DNA from: Streptomyces sp. NRRL S-87
GTDB lineage: Bacteria; Actinomycetota; Actinomycetes; Streptomycetales; Streptomycetaceae
Reading direction: 5' to 3'
Length of the DNA stretch: 35,799 bases
Assembly (NCBI RefSeq): GCF_000719335.1
Contig: NZ_JOGB01000070.1
Span: 1 to 35,799 of the forward strand
Positions 15,332 through 25,036 of the stretch are shown here, piece after piece (position 1 is the first letter of the stretch; every line of letters begins with the position of its first letter). The notes under the pieces were generated by a model. The model was not told where the DNA came from, did not search any database, and saw nothing but the letters and a program-made list of their open reading frames with translations. Position numbers and translations under genes: made by a program.

Positions 15332-15746
15332 GGTTGTCCCTGATTCTCATGAGCAGGTGGACGTTGGTGGTCTCGGCGCCCTCCAGGGGCGGCCGGTGGT
15401 GGATGAGCCCGCGCTCGGCGAGTTCGCCGAGCAGCAGCGTCATCGGGGTGAGGCGGATGCCGGTGCGCGCCGCGAGTTCGGCGACCGCGCGGCCGTCCGG
15501 TGGCTGGCACAGGGCGAGCACGGCCAGCCACTCGGTCGGCAGGCCGGCGTCGGCGTCCGCGGCGACCGCGGCGGTGATCGTGGTGTCCATGGTCAGGACG
15601 GTGTCCGGCGCGGAGGTACGGCCGTCGGTGAGGGCGTACAGCCGCGTCCGGCGCGGCGCCCGGGGCCGGCGCGGGGGTCCCGCGTCGGCCCCGGGCTCCG
15701 GTCTGGCCGCGGGGGCCGGCTCCCGCGGCGCGTCGTCGTCCGGCAT
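15318..15746 (-). CDS. cvnC: Conservon DUF742 protein CvnC
   Basis: A 142-residue DUF742 protein. A disordered Pro/Ala/Arg-rich N-terminus (1-38) precedes RTRLYALTDGRT, the DUF742 hallmark. A winged-helix-like region then ends TTNVHLLMRIRDNLARI. DUF742 proteins act as adaptors in conservons, probably between the roadblock protein and the GTPase. The ATG at 15746 overlaps the cvnB stop (ATGA), so translation is coupled. Confidence 0.93.
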   Translation of the reverse strand: MPDDDAPREPAPAARPEPGADAGPPRRPRAPRRTRLYALTDGRTSAPDTVLTMDTTITAAVAADADAGLPTEWLAVLALCQPPDGRAVAELAARTGIRLTPMTLLLGELAERGLIHHRPPLEGAETTNVHLLMRIRDNLARI

Positions 15747-16150
15747 CAGGCCGCGGGCCCCTGGCCGCGCTCCGGGGTGTCCAGCCACTCGCCGAGCGCC
15801 TGGGCCGTCCGGACGGCCTCGCCGCCCAGCTCGCCGAGCCGGGCCTTGCGGGAGGTGACGACGATGAGCGTGCTGCCCTCGCCGCACCCGACGATGCACA
15901 GGTACCGGTCGTCCATCTCGACCAGCTGGCGGATGACCCGGCCGCCCTCGATCTCCCGGGAGATCGCCCTCATGGTGGCCGCGACCCCGGAGGACGCGGC
16001 GGCGATGCGCTCGGCCTGGTCCCGGTCGAGGAGGTAGGGGCTGAGCATGATGCCGTCGTTGGACAGGAGCACGGCGCCCTGGATGCCGGCGATCCTGCTG
16101 AGGTTGTTGTCCAGGACGCTGTAGATCACGTCGTTGGCTGTCGTCGTCAT
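15746..16150 (-). CDS. cvnB: Conservon roadblock/LC7 domain protein CvnB
   Basis: A 134-residue roadblock/LC7 domain protein. The core IYSVLDNNLSRIAGIQGAVL, LLSNDGIMLS, IAAASSGVAATMRAIS and YLCIVGCGEGSTLIVVTS is typical of actinobacterial CvnB. In this fold family the domain regulates small GTPases (as MglB does for MglA), which fits regulation of CvnD. The start overlaps the cvnA stop (ATGA), and GGGA lies about eight bases upstream within cvnA. Confidence 0.95.
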   Translation of the reverse strand: MTTTANDVIYSVLDNNLSRIAGIQGAVLLSNDGIMLSPYLLDRDQAERIAAASSGVAATMRAISREIEGGRVIRQLVEMDDRYLCIVGCGEGSTLIVVTSRKARLGELGGEAVRTAQALGEWLDTPERGQGPAA

Positions 16151-18561
16151 GGCTGATCCCGTCGGAGCTCTCGTTCCACTGTCTGCGTCCCCTGTTCGTA
16201 GTCGGCCCAGGCGTCCGCCACCTCTTCGGGTGTCGCCTCGTCCGGGGCGGGGGCGGGCTCGGGGGCGCGCGGTCCGCGCAGCCGGTCCGTCATGTGGGTC
16301 TGCGGCACGCGCTCGGGGAGCGGCGGCCGGCCGCCGCCCGCGGTCGCCCGTACCGGCAGGGTCGCGGGCGCGGCCACGGCCGCGACGGGCGCGGGGCCGG
16401 TCGGGGCGGGCTCGGGGCGGAGCACCGCGGACGCGGGGCCGGCCGGGGCGGGAGCGGCTGCCGCGGGCTCGCGGACGTGCTCCCGGGCCGGTTCGCGGCG
16501 CGCGGGCCCCGGTACCGGGCGCACCGGCTCGCGGCCGGGCCGCGCGGTCGCGCGTACGGGTCCGCGGGTGGCCCCGGCCGCGCCGCCCTCGGCCCGCTCC
16601 GCCGCCAGCAGCGCGGCCGGCAGGATCACCACGGCCGACGTCCCGCCGTACACGGAGCGGCGCAGGGTGACCCGGGCGCCCAGCTGGTCGGCGAGGTGGC
16701 CGACGACGAAGAGGCCGAGCCGGTGGGCGTTGTCGGCGAGGACGGAGTACGGCGGCGCGCTGTGCAGGCGCGCGTTCATCTCCTCGTAGCGCTCGCCGGA
16801 GACCCGCGGCCCGCGGTCCTCGATCTCGACCGACAGGCCGTCCGCGACGCGTTCGGCGCGGATGACGACCGTGGACCGGGGCGGGGAGAACCGGGTGGCG
16901 TTGTCCAGGAGTTCGGCCAGCAGGTGGCTGGTCTGGCTGATCACGTGCGGTTCGATGCTCGCCTCGTCGAGTGCCTGGCGCTCGATCCGCCGGAAGTCCT
17001 CGACCTCCGCGGCGGCCTCGCGCAGCAGGTCGGCGATGCGCATGGGGTTGGTGTGCGGGTCCGGGATCTCGCCGCCGGACAGGATGAGGAGGTTCTCGAT
17101 CTGCCGCCGCATGCCGACCGTCAGCTGGTCGGCGCGCATGAGCTGGGCGAGCAGCGCCTCGTCGTGGCCGAAGGCGTCCTGGATGTCCTCGGTGAGGCTG
17201 AGCTGGCGGCTGACGAGGTTGCCGGTGCGGGCGGCGAGGCCCGAGGCGAACATGCCGAAGCCCTGCCGTTCGGCGGCCAGCTGCCGGTGCCCGTCGACGG
17301 ACACGGCGACGACCCGGGCGAACGCGTCGTTGATGCGGCCGACCTCGTCGTCGTGCCCCCGCACCTGCGGCAGGGCCGTGTCGTCGACGTCCTGGCCGCG
17401 GTGCAGCCGGGCCACCACCTCGGGCAGGGTCCGCTCGGCGACGGCCACGGTGCGCCGGTGCAGTCCGTCCAGGCGGCGCAGTACGGACCGGGTGGTGAGC
17501 ACGACGAGGGTGACGACCGCCAGCAGCAGGGCGGCGCTGCCGCCGACCAGCAGGAACACCTCCCGCTCCAGCTCGCCGGCCTTCGCGTCGGCCTCGGCCA
17601 GCACGGCCCGGCCGCGGTCCGATCCGAGTTTGGCCAGCTGCGGGGCGAACCACTCGTGCGCGGCGCGCCAGTCGGTGACCTCGAAGGGCAGCCGTACGCC
17701 GGTGTTCGTGTCCTTGTGGTTGGACCGGACCGAGCCCTCGATGCGGAGTTTGGTCTGCCACGGCCCGGACCCGGTGATCCGCTCGTACCTCTCCCGGTCG
17801 GCGGGGGGTAGGAACGGCACGATCGAGGTGCCGAACAGGTACGGCTGGGACCCGGAGGCCTCGAGGAAGGAGGCGAAGCCGACGGCCGTCAGCTCCCTGG
17901 CCGGCCCGGCGAGCGCGAGCAGCGCGTCCTCGCGGGCCACCATCTCCGAGGCCGTCAGGAGCGCGACGGCCGCGCGGCCGTCCTCGCTGACGCGGCCGTC
18001 GTCACCGTGGCTGAACTCGTCCTGGGAGAACCGCAGCAGCCCGTCGATCAGTTCGGTGTAGTAGCCGACCGTCCGGTCCGGACCGCCGGTGCGGTCGTCC
18101 GCGCGCTTGCGCTGCGAGGCCAGGTCGTCGAGGCCGCTGGTGACCTCGACGAGCAGCTTGCGGGTCGCCTCGGACCGCTCGGCGCCGGTGGCGGCCGGGC
18201 CCCGGAAGGCGGCCACGGCGAAGTCGGCGGAGTTCCGGGCCTCGCGCAGGTCGGAGTCCCACAGGGAGCCGCCCGACCGCGCGGCGGCGGTCAGCGTCCG
18301 CTCGGACTGCAGCGCGGCCACCAGCTGGAACAGTGGTTCGCCGAGCCGCTGTCCGGCCTCCACGTCGGCCCGCAGGTTCTGCGCCTGGGTCAGCAGGCGG
18401 TCGGCGGTCAGCACGGTCTGGGTGCCCATCGCCACGGTGGGGACGACCGCCAGCCAGATCAGCAGCGTGCGCAGGCGCACGGTCCGGATCCGTCGGCGCA
18501 CGGCCCGCAGCCGGCGGTGGGGGGCCGGCGCGGGAGCGCCTTCGGGTTCGCTGGCGGGCAT
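16147..18561 (-). CDS. cvnA: Conservon sensor histidine kinase-like protein CvnA
   Basis: An 804-residue membrane sensor. The first transmembrane helix is about 31-50. A large extracytoplasmic nitrate/nitrite-sensor-like (NIT) domain follows (about 55-325), and a second helix lies near 333-357 (EVFLLVGGSAALLLAVVTLV). Next come a HAMP-like linker, a dimerisation-like helix (RADQLTVGMRRQIENLLILSGG) and a GHKL ATPase domain with the N-box HLLAELLDNATRF near 545-557. No typical H-box histidine is evident, as in other conservon kinases. The last ~150 residues are Ala/Pro/Arg-rich and presumably disordered. The ATG at 18561 has GAGGA close by; a GTG at 18597 is in frame but lacks a ribosome-binding site. 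The ligand is unknown. Confidence 0.93.
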   Translation of the reverse strand: MPASEPEGAPAPAPHRRLRAVRRRIRTVRLRTLLIWLAVVPTVAMGTQTVLTADRLLTQAQNLRADVEAGQRLGEPLFQLVAALQSERTLTAAARSGGSLWDSDLREARNSADFAVAAFRGPAATGAERSEATRKLLVEVTSGLDDLASQRKRADDRTGGPDRTVGYYTELIDGLLRFSQDEFSHGDDGRVSEDGRAAVALLTASEMVAREDALLALAGPARELTAVGFASFLEASGSQPYLFGTSIVPFLPPADRERYERITGSGPWQTKLRIEGSVRSNHKDTNTGVRLPFEVTDWRAAHEWFAPQLAKLGSDRGRAVLAEADAKAGELEREVFLLVGGSAALLLAVVTLVVLTTRSVLRRLDGLHRRTVAVAERTLPEVVARLHRGQDVDDTALPQVRGHDDEVGRINDAFARVVAVSVDGHRQLAAERQGFGMFASGLAARTGNLVSRQLSLTEDIQDAFGHDEALLAQLMRADQLTVGMRRQIENLLILSGGEIPDPHTNPMRIADLLREAAAEVEDFRRIERQALDEASIEPHVISQTSHLLAELLDNATRFSPPRSTVVIRAERVADGLSVEIEDRGPRVSGERYEEMNARLHSAPPYSVLADNAHRLGLFVVGHLADQLGARVTLRRSVYGGTSAVVILPAALLAAERAEGGAAGATRGPVRATARPGREPVRPVPGPARREPAREHVREPAAAAPAPAGPASAVLRPEPAPTGPAPVAAVAAPATLPVRATAGGGRPPLPERVPQTHMTDRLRGPRAPEPAPAPDEATPEEVADAWADYEQGTQTVERELRRDQP

Positions 18562-18620
18562 CGGTCCTCGGGGGCGGCGCGGAGCGGGCGGGGGCACGTA
18601 CGTACGAGCGGAAGGCGCCG

Positions 18621-18650
18621 ATCATAACCAGCCACAGAGGCTCTACGGAA
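18621..18650 (-). promoter_or_regulatory. Possible promoter of the conservon operon
   Basis: On the minus strand, TTCCGT (18650-18645), an 18-base spacer and a good -10, TATGAT (18626-18621), lie about 60 bases before the cvnA ATG. The -35 is weak. The position between the katG end and cvnA fits an independent operon start. Confidence 0.45.
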
Positions 18651-18716
18651 CGGCAAGGGGCGTCCGGAACGGTCACGAAATGTGCCGCCCCAGACGCCCC
18701 CTGTGCGTCCCTGCCT

Positions 18717-18729
18717 ACCGGCGAACCGG

Positions 18730-18730
<1 letters not shown>
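18717..18730 (-). terminator. Short hairpin at the end of katG
   Basis: ACCGG and CCGGT surround a four-base loop reading TTCG on the transcript strand, a stable tetraloop. It touches the last base of the katG stop codon. A longer-range GGGGCGTC/GACGCCCC pairing lies just downstream. Either could end katG transcription before cvnA; I see no strong classical terminator. Confidence 0.35.
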
Positions 18731-21036
<2,306 letters not shown>

Positions 21037-21046
<10 letters not shown>

Positions 21047-21064
21047 GGACATAATCTAAGTCAA
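21037..21064 (-). promoter_or_regulatory. Strong vegetative-type katG promoter
   Basis: On the minus strand, TTGACT (21064-21059), a 16-base spacer and TAGGAT (21042-21037) give a near-consensus housekeeping promoter. The predicted transcript would have a leader of about 100 bases. It sits in an unusually A/T-rich pocket for this DNA, which would suit a Fur-type operator. Confidence 0.7.
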
Positions 21065-21107
21065 GATGACAACCAGACCTGACCTGGTTGATGTTGTCTT
21101 GAGACGC
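21063..21107. promoter_or_regulatory. Interrupted inverted repeats between katG and fur, possible regulator site
   Basis: AACCAG and CTGGTT flank a short centre (about 21071-21089). Outside them, CAAGA..ACAAC on the left mirrors GTTGTCTTG on the right. The dyad lies downstream of the Fur gene's predicted promoter and upstream of the katG -35. It could be the autoregulatory operator, but I cannot match it to a known Fur box. Confidence 0.4.
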
Positions 21108-21125
21108 ACCGGGAGGTGGTGAGGC

Positions 21126-21545
21126 ATGAGCACACTGCTGGAACGGCTTCGTGGCCGGGGCTGGCGGATGACCGCCCAGCGCCGGGTGGTCGCCGAGGTC
21201 CTCAGCGGCGAGCACATCCACCTCACGGCGGACGAGGTCCTGGTCCGCGCGGCCGAGCGACTGCCGGAGATCTCCCGGGCGACGGTCTACAACACCCTCG
21301 GGGAGCTGGTCGCGCTCGGCGAGGTCACGGAGGTCGCCACCGACGGCCGCGCCAAGCGCTACGACCCGAACGCGCACCGCCCGCACCATCACCTGGTCTG
21401 CGGGGGCTGCGGAACCATCCGCGACGTCCAGCCCGACGGCGACCCGCTGGCCGCCCTCCCCGCCTCCGAACGCTTCGGCTTCACGGTCTCCGACGCCGAG
21501 GTCACCTACCGCGGCCTCTGCCCCGCCTGCGCGGCCGGGGCGTAG
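21126..21545 (+). CDS. Fur-family peroxide/metal-responsive repressor
   Basis: A 139-residue Fur-family regulator. The N-terminal winged helix includes RMTAQRRVVAEVLSG and the recognition helix ISRATVYNTLGELVALGEV. The C-terminal half has the metal-sensing HRPHHHLVCGGCG segment and two CxxC pairs (Cys92/95 and Cys132/135) that would hold a structural zinc. Divergence from katG suggests a peroxide sensor (FurA/FurS/CatR/PerR type) rather than an iron-uptake regulator. Which of these it matches cannot be settled here. GGAGG lies nine bases before the ATG at 21126. It probably represses katG and itself. Confidence 0.93.
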   Translation: MSTLLERLRGRGWRMTAQRRVVAEVLSGEHIHLTADEVLVRAAERLPEISRATVYNTLGELVALGEVTEVATDGRAKRYDPNAHRPHHHLVCGGCGTIRDVQPDGDPLAALPASERFGFTVSDAEVTYRGLCPACAAGA

Positions 21546-21569
21546 CGCCTTCGGGTGCCCCGGACATGC

Positions 21570-21607
21570 CGAAGGCGGCCGCCCCGGGGTCCGGGGGGCC
21601 GCCTTCG
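21570..21607. terminator. Bidirectional 11-bp hairpin between fur and msrB
   Basis: CGAAGGCGGCC (21570-21580) and GGCCGCCTTCG (21597-21607) form a perfect stem around a G/C-rich 16-base loop. It fills the 69-base gap between the convergent stops and can end transcripts from both sides. Confidence 0.85.
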
Positions 21608-21614
21608 CGTCGGC

Positions 21615-22022
21615 TCAGGCCTCGTCGGGCGTGAGGCGCAGGGAGATCGAGTTGATGCAGTAGCGCTGGTCCGTGGGGGTCGGGTAGCCCTCGCCCTCGA
21701 AGACGTGGCCCAGGTGCGAGCCGCAGCGGGCGCAGCGGACCTCGGTGCGGACCATGCCGTGCGAGGTGTCGGCGAGCAGCTCGACCGCGTCGGAGTCCTT
21801 CGGGTCGTAGAAGGACGGCCAGCCGCAGTGCGACTCGAACTTGGTGTCCGAGCGGAACAGCTCCGCACCGCAGGCGCGGCAGGAGTAGACACCCTCGGCC
21901 TTGGTGTCGGTGTACTCACCGCGGAAGGCCGGCTCGGTGCCGCCCAGGCGCAGCACCTGGTACTCGGACGGGGTGAGCTCGGCCTGCCACTGCTCGTCCG
22001 GCTTCTCGACCTCGTACGACAT
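21615..22022 (-). CDS. msrB: Peptide-methionine (R)-S-oxide reductase
   Basis: MsrB (135 residues) reduces the R-epimer of methionine sulfoxide in proteins. Visible features: zinc-binding Cys48/Cys51 (SCRACG) and Cys97/Cys100 (RCARCG), the GWPSF substrate motif, GSHLGHVF, and catalytic Cys122 in QRYCINSISL. Cys66 in SHCGWPS may be the resolving residue. The ATG at 22022 has GGGAG eight bases upstream; the frame continues upstream but into the end of murC. It begins 13 bases after murC on the same strand, so the two are almost certainly one operon. Its place near katG and Fur puts two oxidative-damage functions side by side. Confidence 0.96.
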   Translation of the reverse strand: MSYEVEKPDEQWQAELTPSEYQVLRLGGTEPAFRGEYTDTKAEGVYSCRACGAELFRSDTKFESHCGWPSFYDPKDSDAVELLADTSHGMVRTEVRCARCGSHLGHVFEGEGYPTPTDQRYCINSISLRLTPDEA

Positions 22023-22035
22023 GACGCGCGCTCCC

Positions 22036-23445
22036 TCAGTTCGACAGGCGGGCAAGGCCCTCGAGAATGACCGGGCCCAGGTCGGTCACGTCGCCCGCGC
22101 CCATGGTGAGAACGAGGTCGCCGGGCTTCGCCATTCCCGCCACGACCTCGGGTACCGAGGTGGCGTCGTGCTGGGCGGCGACGTCGGCACCCGCGGCCCG
22201 CGCCGCGTCGATGATGATCTCGCTGGTGACGCCGGGGACCGGGTCCTCGCGCGCCGGGTAGATGTCGAGGACCACGGAGGCGTCGGCGAGCGCGAGGGCC
22301 TGGCCCATCTCCTTGCCCAGTTCCTGGGTGCGGGAGAAGAGGTGCGGCTGGAAGACGACCAGGATCCGGGAGTCCCCGGCGGCGCCGCGGATGGCCTCCA
22401 TGTCGGCGGTCATCTCGGTGGGGTGGTGCGCGTACGAGTCGATGACCTGCACCCCCGCGGCCTCGCCCTTGAGCTGGAGGCGGCGCTTGACGCCGGTGTA
22501 CTTGCCGAGCGCGGCGGCCAGGTCGTCGGCGGGGACGCCCAGGGCGACGCCGGCGGCGAGGGCCGCGACGGCGTTGTGCGCGTAGTGGCGGCCGGGCACG
22601 GAGACCGTGAAGGTCAGCTCCCGCCCGTCGAGCAGGACGGTGACCTCGCTGGTCAGGCCGCGCGGGACGACGCGGGTGACGCGGACGTCGGCGCCCTCGG
22701 ACTCGCCGTAGGTGACCACGTTCAGGCCGGCGCGCGCGCCGACGCGGGCGGTCAGCTCGACGGCGCCCTCCTGGTCGGCGGAGACGACCAGGGTGCCGCC
22801 CTCGACGACCTTGCCGACGAAGGTCACGAAGGACTCGTGGATCTCGTCCATCGAGGCGTAGTTCGCGTGGTGGTCGAGCTCGGCGTTGAGGACGATCGCG
22901 ACCTCGGGCGCGTACTTGTGGAAGCTGCGGTCGCTTTCGTCCGCCTCCGCCACGAAGATCTCGCCGGTGCCGTGGTGGGCGTTGGAGCCGGGCGCGTCGA
23001 GGTCGCCGCCGATCGCGTACGAGGGGTCCAGGCCCAGCGCGCCGAGCGAGACGGCCAGCATCGAGGTGGTGGTGGTCTTGCCGTGGGTACCGGCGACCGC
23101 GATCGGGCGCAGGCCGTCCATGAGGGAGGCGAGCGCGTCGGAGCGGTGCACGACGGGGATGCCGAGCTCGGCGGCGCGGGCCAGCTCGGGGTTGTCGGCG
23201 CGGATGGCGCTGGAGACGACGACGCAGCTGGCGTCCTCGGCGAGGTGACCGGCGGCGTGGCCGATGTGGACCGTGGCGCCCTGGGCGCGCAGCGCCGCCG
23301 CGGTCCCGGACTCACGGGCGTCGCTGCCGGCCACCCGGGCGCCGCGCTGGGCGAGGATCTTCGCGATGCCGGACATCCCGGCGCCGCCGATGCCGATGAA
23401 GTGGGGCCGTTCCATGGCGGTCGGCAGGCCGGGCGACGGCGTCAT
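22036..23445 (-). CDS. murC: UDP-N-acetylmuramate--L-alanine ligase
   Basis: MurC (469 residues, normal length) adds L-alanine to UDP-MurNAc in the cytosol, the first amino-acid step of peptidoglycan synthesis. The N-terminal Rossmann part shows HFIGIGGAGMSGIAKIL; the ATP-binding loop is VAGTHGKTTTTSM. The central domain has EADESDRSF and LNAELDHHANY. The C-terminal ligase domain begins GVKRRLQLKGE and includes IDSYAHHPTEM and VFQPHLFSRTQ, all MurC signatures. The ATG at 23445 has GGGAG seven bases upstream. It is apart from the usual division and cell-wall (dcw) genes, as I recall for Streptomyces, and is followed by msrB. Confidence 0.97.
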   Translation of the reverse strand: MTPSPGLPTAMERPHFIGIGGAGMSGIAKILAQRGARVAGSDARESGTAAALRAQGATVHIGHAAGHLAEDASCVVVSSAIRADNPELARAAELGIPVVHRSDALASLMDGLRPIAVAGTHGKTTTTSMLAVSLGALGLDPSYAIGGDLDAPGSNAHHGTGEIFVAEADESDRSFHKYAPEVAIVLNAELDHHANYASMDEIHESFVTFVGKVVEGGTLVVSADQEGAVELTARVGARAGLNVVTYGESEGADVRVTRVVPRGLTSEVTVLLDGRELTFTVSVPGRHYAHNAVAALAAGVALGVPADDLAAALGKYTGVKRRLQLKGEAAGVQVIDSYAHHPTEMTADMEAIRGAAGDSRILVVFQPHLFSRTQELGKEMGQALALADASVVLDIYPAREDPVPGVTSEIIIDAARAAGADVAAQHDATSVPEVVAGMAKPGDLVLTMGAGDVTDLGPVILEGLARLSN

Positions 23446-23549
23446 ACGGGATCTCCCCAGGTGCGGTGCGATACGTGCGGGTACGAGGCTACGCGTGGAC
23501 GGCCGGTCCGTGCGTACGGCGGTGGGGGCGCGGGGCGCCGTCGGTCAGC

Positions 23550-24017
23550 TTATTCGTTGTGGGCGAAGAGCTTCAGCACCGGAACTCCGACCTTGTGCCG
23601 GGCGCGGGAGGCCCAGTCCCGGTGGAAGAACTCCTCGACGAAGTGGGGGGCGGTCAGGACGATCACCTCGTCGGCCCCGCTCTCCTCCACCACGGTCTTC
23701 AGCTTGTCCAGCGGATGGTCCTCGACGATCTGCCCGACGGCCGTGCCGCCCTTGGCCCGCAGGGCCTTCAGCGAGTGCTCGAGGGCCTTCTCGGCCGGGC
23801 CGCGGGCGTCGTCGCCCTCGGGCTCGTCGCCCTCCCGGATCGCCTCGGGGATCTCCCCGAGGGCCACGTCGTCGATGGCCCGCAGGAGCCGGTCCTGGTC
23901 GCCCCGGGGCTGCATGAGCACGATGAAGGAGACCTTGTCGTCTCCGTGCAGGGTCGTGACGAAGTCCACGTCTACGGGTGTCAGAGGCTTCTCGATCATC
24001 AAAACGCTCGTGAACAC
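23550..24017 (-). CDS. Conserved actinobacterial protein with a universal-stress-protein-like end; function unknown
   Basis: A 155-residue protein. The chosen GTG start (24017) has AAGGAG nine bases upstream; ATGs at 24035 and 23999 are alternatives. The first part (SVLMIEKPLTPVDVDFVTTLHGDDKVSFIVLMQPRG) is followed by a helical acidic middle. The C-terminal segment ADEVIVLTAPHFVEEFFHRDWASRARHKVGVPVLKLFAH has the alternating strand-helix-strand look of a universal stress protein end. I recall homologues labelled indole-3-glycerol phosphate synthase in some genomes, which nothing here supports. It lies 104 bases upstream of murC on the same strand and may head that operon. Confidence 0.8.
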   Translation of the reverse strand: MFTSVLMIEKPLTPVDVDFVTTLHGDDKVSFIVLMQPRGDQDRLLRAIDDVALGEIPEAIREGDEPEGDDARGPAEKALEHSLKALRAKGGTAVGQIVEDHPLDKLKTVVEESGADEVIVLTAPHFVEEFFHRDWASRARHKVGVPVLKLFAHNE

Positions 24018-24142
24018 GGACGCCCTCTCCTTCATGGGCCGCTCGGCCCCTGCGGAAACCATCCTGCCCCGCTCTGCCACGGGGCCTGCGCAGGTAAGTG
24101 TGCCCAGTGGAAGCTAAGCGGAACGACAAATTCCGGTAGGTG

Positions 24143-25000
24143 TCAGATCCGACGGTAGCGGGTGAAAAGGAACCCGGCCTCCTCCAGTACGGAGGCCAGC
24201 GCGAGCCGGGTCGGCACCGCGATCCCGGGCCCCCCGGCGATCCGCTGGGCGTCGCCCGCGGTGAGCGTCGGGGAGACGGTCAGGCAGAGCTCGTCGAGCA
24301 CCCCGGCGGCGATGAACTGGCCCAGCATCCGGGGCCCGCCCTCGGTGAGCTGGCGGCGCAGGCCGCGGTCGGCGAGCGCGGCGACCGCGCGCGCCGGGTC
24401 CACGGCCGCCCCGTCGCCGGCGAACAGCACCTCGGCGCCGGCGCCGCGGGCCGCGGCCACCCGGTCGGTGGGCGCGCCGGCCCCGGTGAGCACCAGGGTG
24501 GGGACCAGGGGTGAGGTGAACAGCGGCAGGGAGAAGTCCAGGTCCAGGCTCGCGGTGATCACCGCGATGACGGGGGCCGGTCCCTGGCCCGCGGCCGCCC
24601 GGCGGTCGGCGAAGGCCTCCCGGGCGCGGGCGGGGCGGTAGCCCTCGAGACGAACCGTTTCCGCGCCGACCACGACCACGTCGGCCAGCGCCCGCAGCGT
24701 GCCGAAGATCCGCATGTCGGTGTCGGAGGAGATCGGCTGGGAGCGCCCGTCGTGCTGGGCGGCCCCGTCGAGCGTGGACACCATGTTGGCCCGCAGCCAG
24801 TGGCCGGGGGCGTCACCGGCGGCTCCGTCCGCCGCCCCGGCAGCGGTCCCGGTACCGGCCCCGACACCGGCCGCGAGCAGCGGGTACGCGTAGGCGTCGG
24901 CCAGCTCGTCGAACCCCCACTCCCGGTCCGTGGTCTCGTCGGGCCCCCCGGGGCGGCCGGGCCCGGCTGTCTGATCGGTCACAGGGAACAGGCGTCGCAT
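24143..25000 (-). CDS. Pyrimidine reductase family protein (RibD C-terminal domain)
   Basis: A 285-residue protein with the RibD C-terminal/dihydrofolate-reductase-like fold. Family features: WLRANMVSTLDGAAQ, ISSDTDMRIFGTLRALADVVVVGAETVR, and LTEGGPRMLGQFIAAGVLDELCLTVSP. RibD-C proteins use NADPH to reduce the ribose of 5-amino-6-ribosylaminouracil phosphate in riboflavin synthesis. Stand-alone actinobacterial copies may have other substrates, and the deaminase half is absent. An Ala/Gly-rich insertion at about 45-65 is low complexity. It is divergent from the ZapE gene with only 36 bases between the starts, so the two promoters must overlap the neighbouring coding sequences or give very short leaders. 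Confidence 0.85.
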   Translation of the reverse strand: MRRLFPVTDQTAGPGRPGGPDETTDREWGFDELADAYAYPLLAAGVGAGTGTAAGAADGAAGDAPGHWLRANMVSTLDGAAQHDGRSQPISSDTDMRIFGTLRALADVVVVGAETVRLEGYRPARAREAFADRRAAAGQGPAPVIAVITASLDLDFSLPLFTSPLVPTLVLTGAGAPTDRVAAARGAGAEVLFAGDGAAVDPARAVAALADRGLRRQLTEGGPRMLGQFIAAGVLDELCLTVSPTLTAGDAQRIAGGPGIAVPTRLALASVLEEAGFLFTRYRRI

Positions 25001-25036
25001 GGGGTGAGTGTGGCACGACGCGTAGAGTTGAGGGCT

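Noticed and set aside
23550..24017. Indole-3-glycerol phosphate synthase
   Set aside because: I recall this label on homologues, but the protein is too short and lacks the TrpC barrel motifs.
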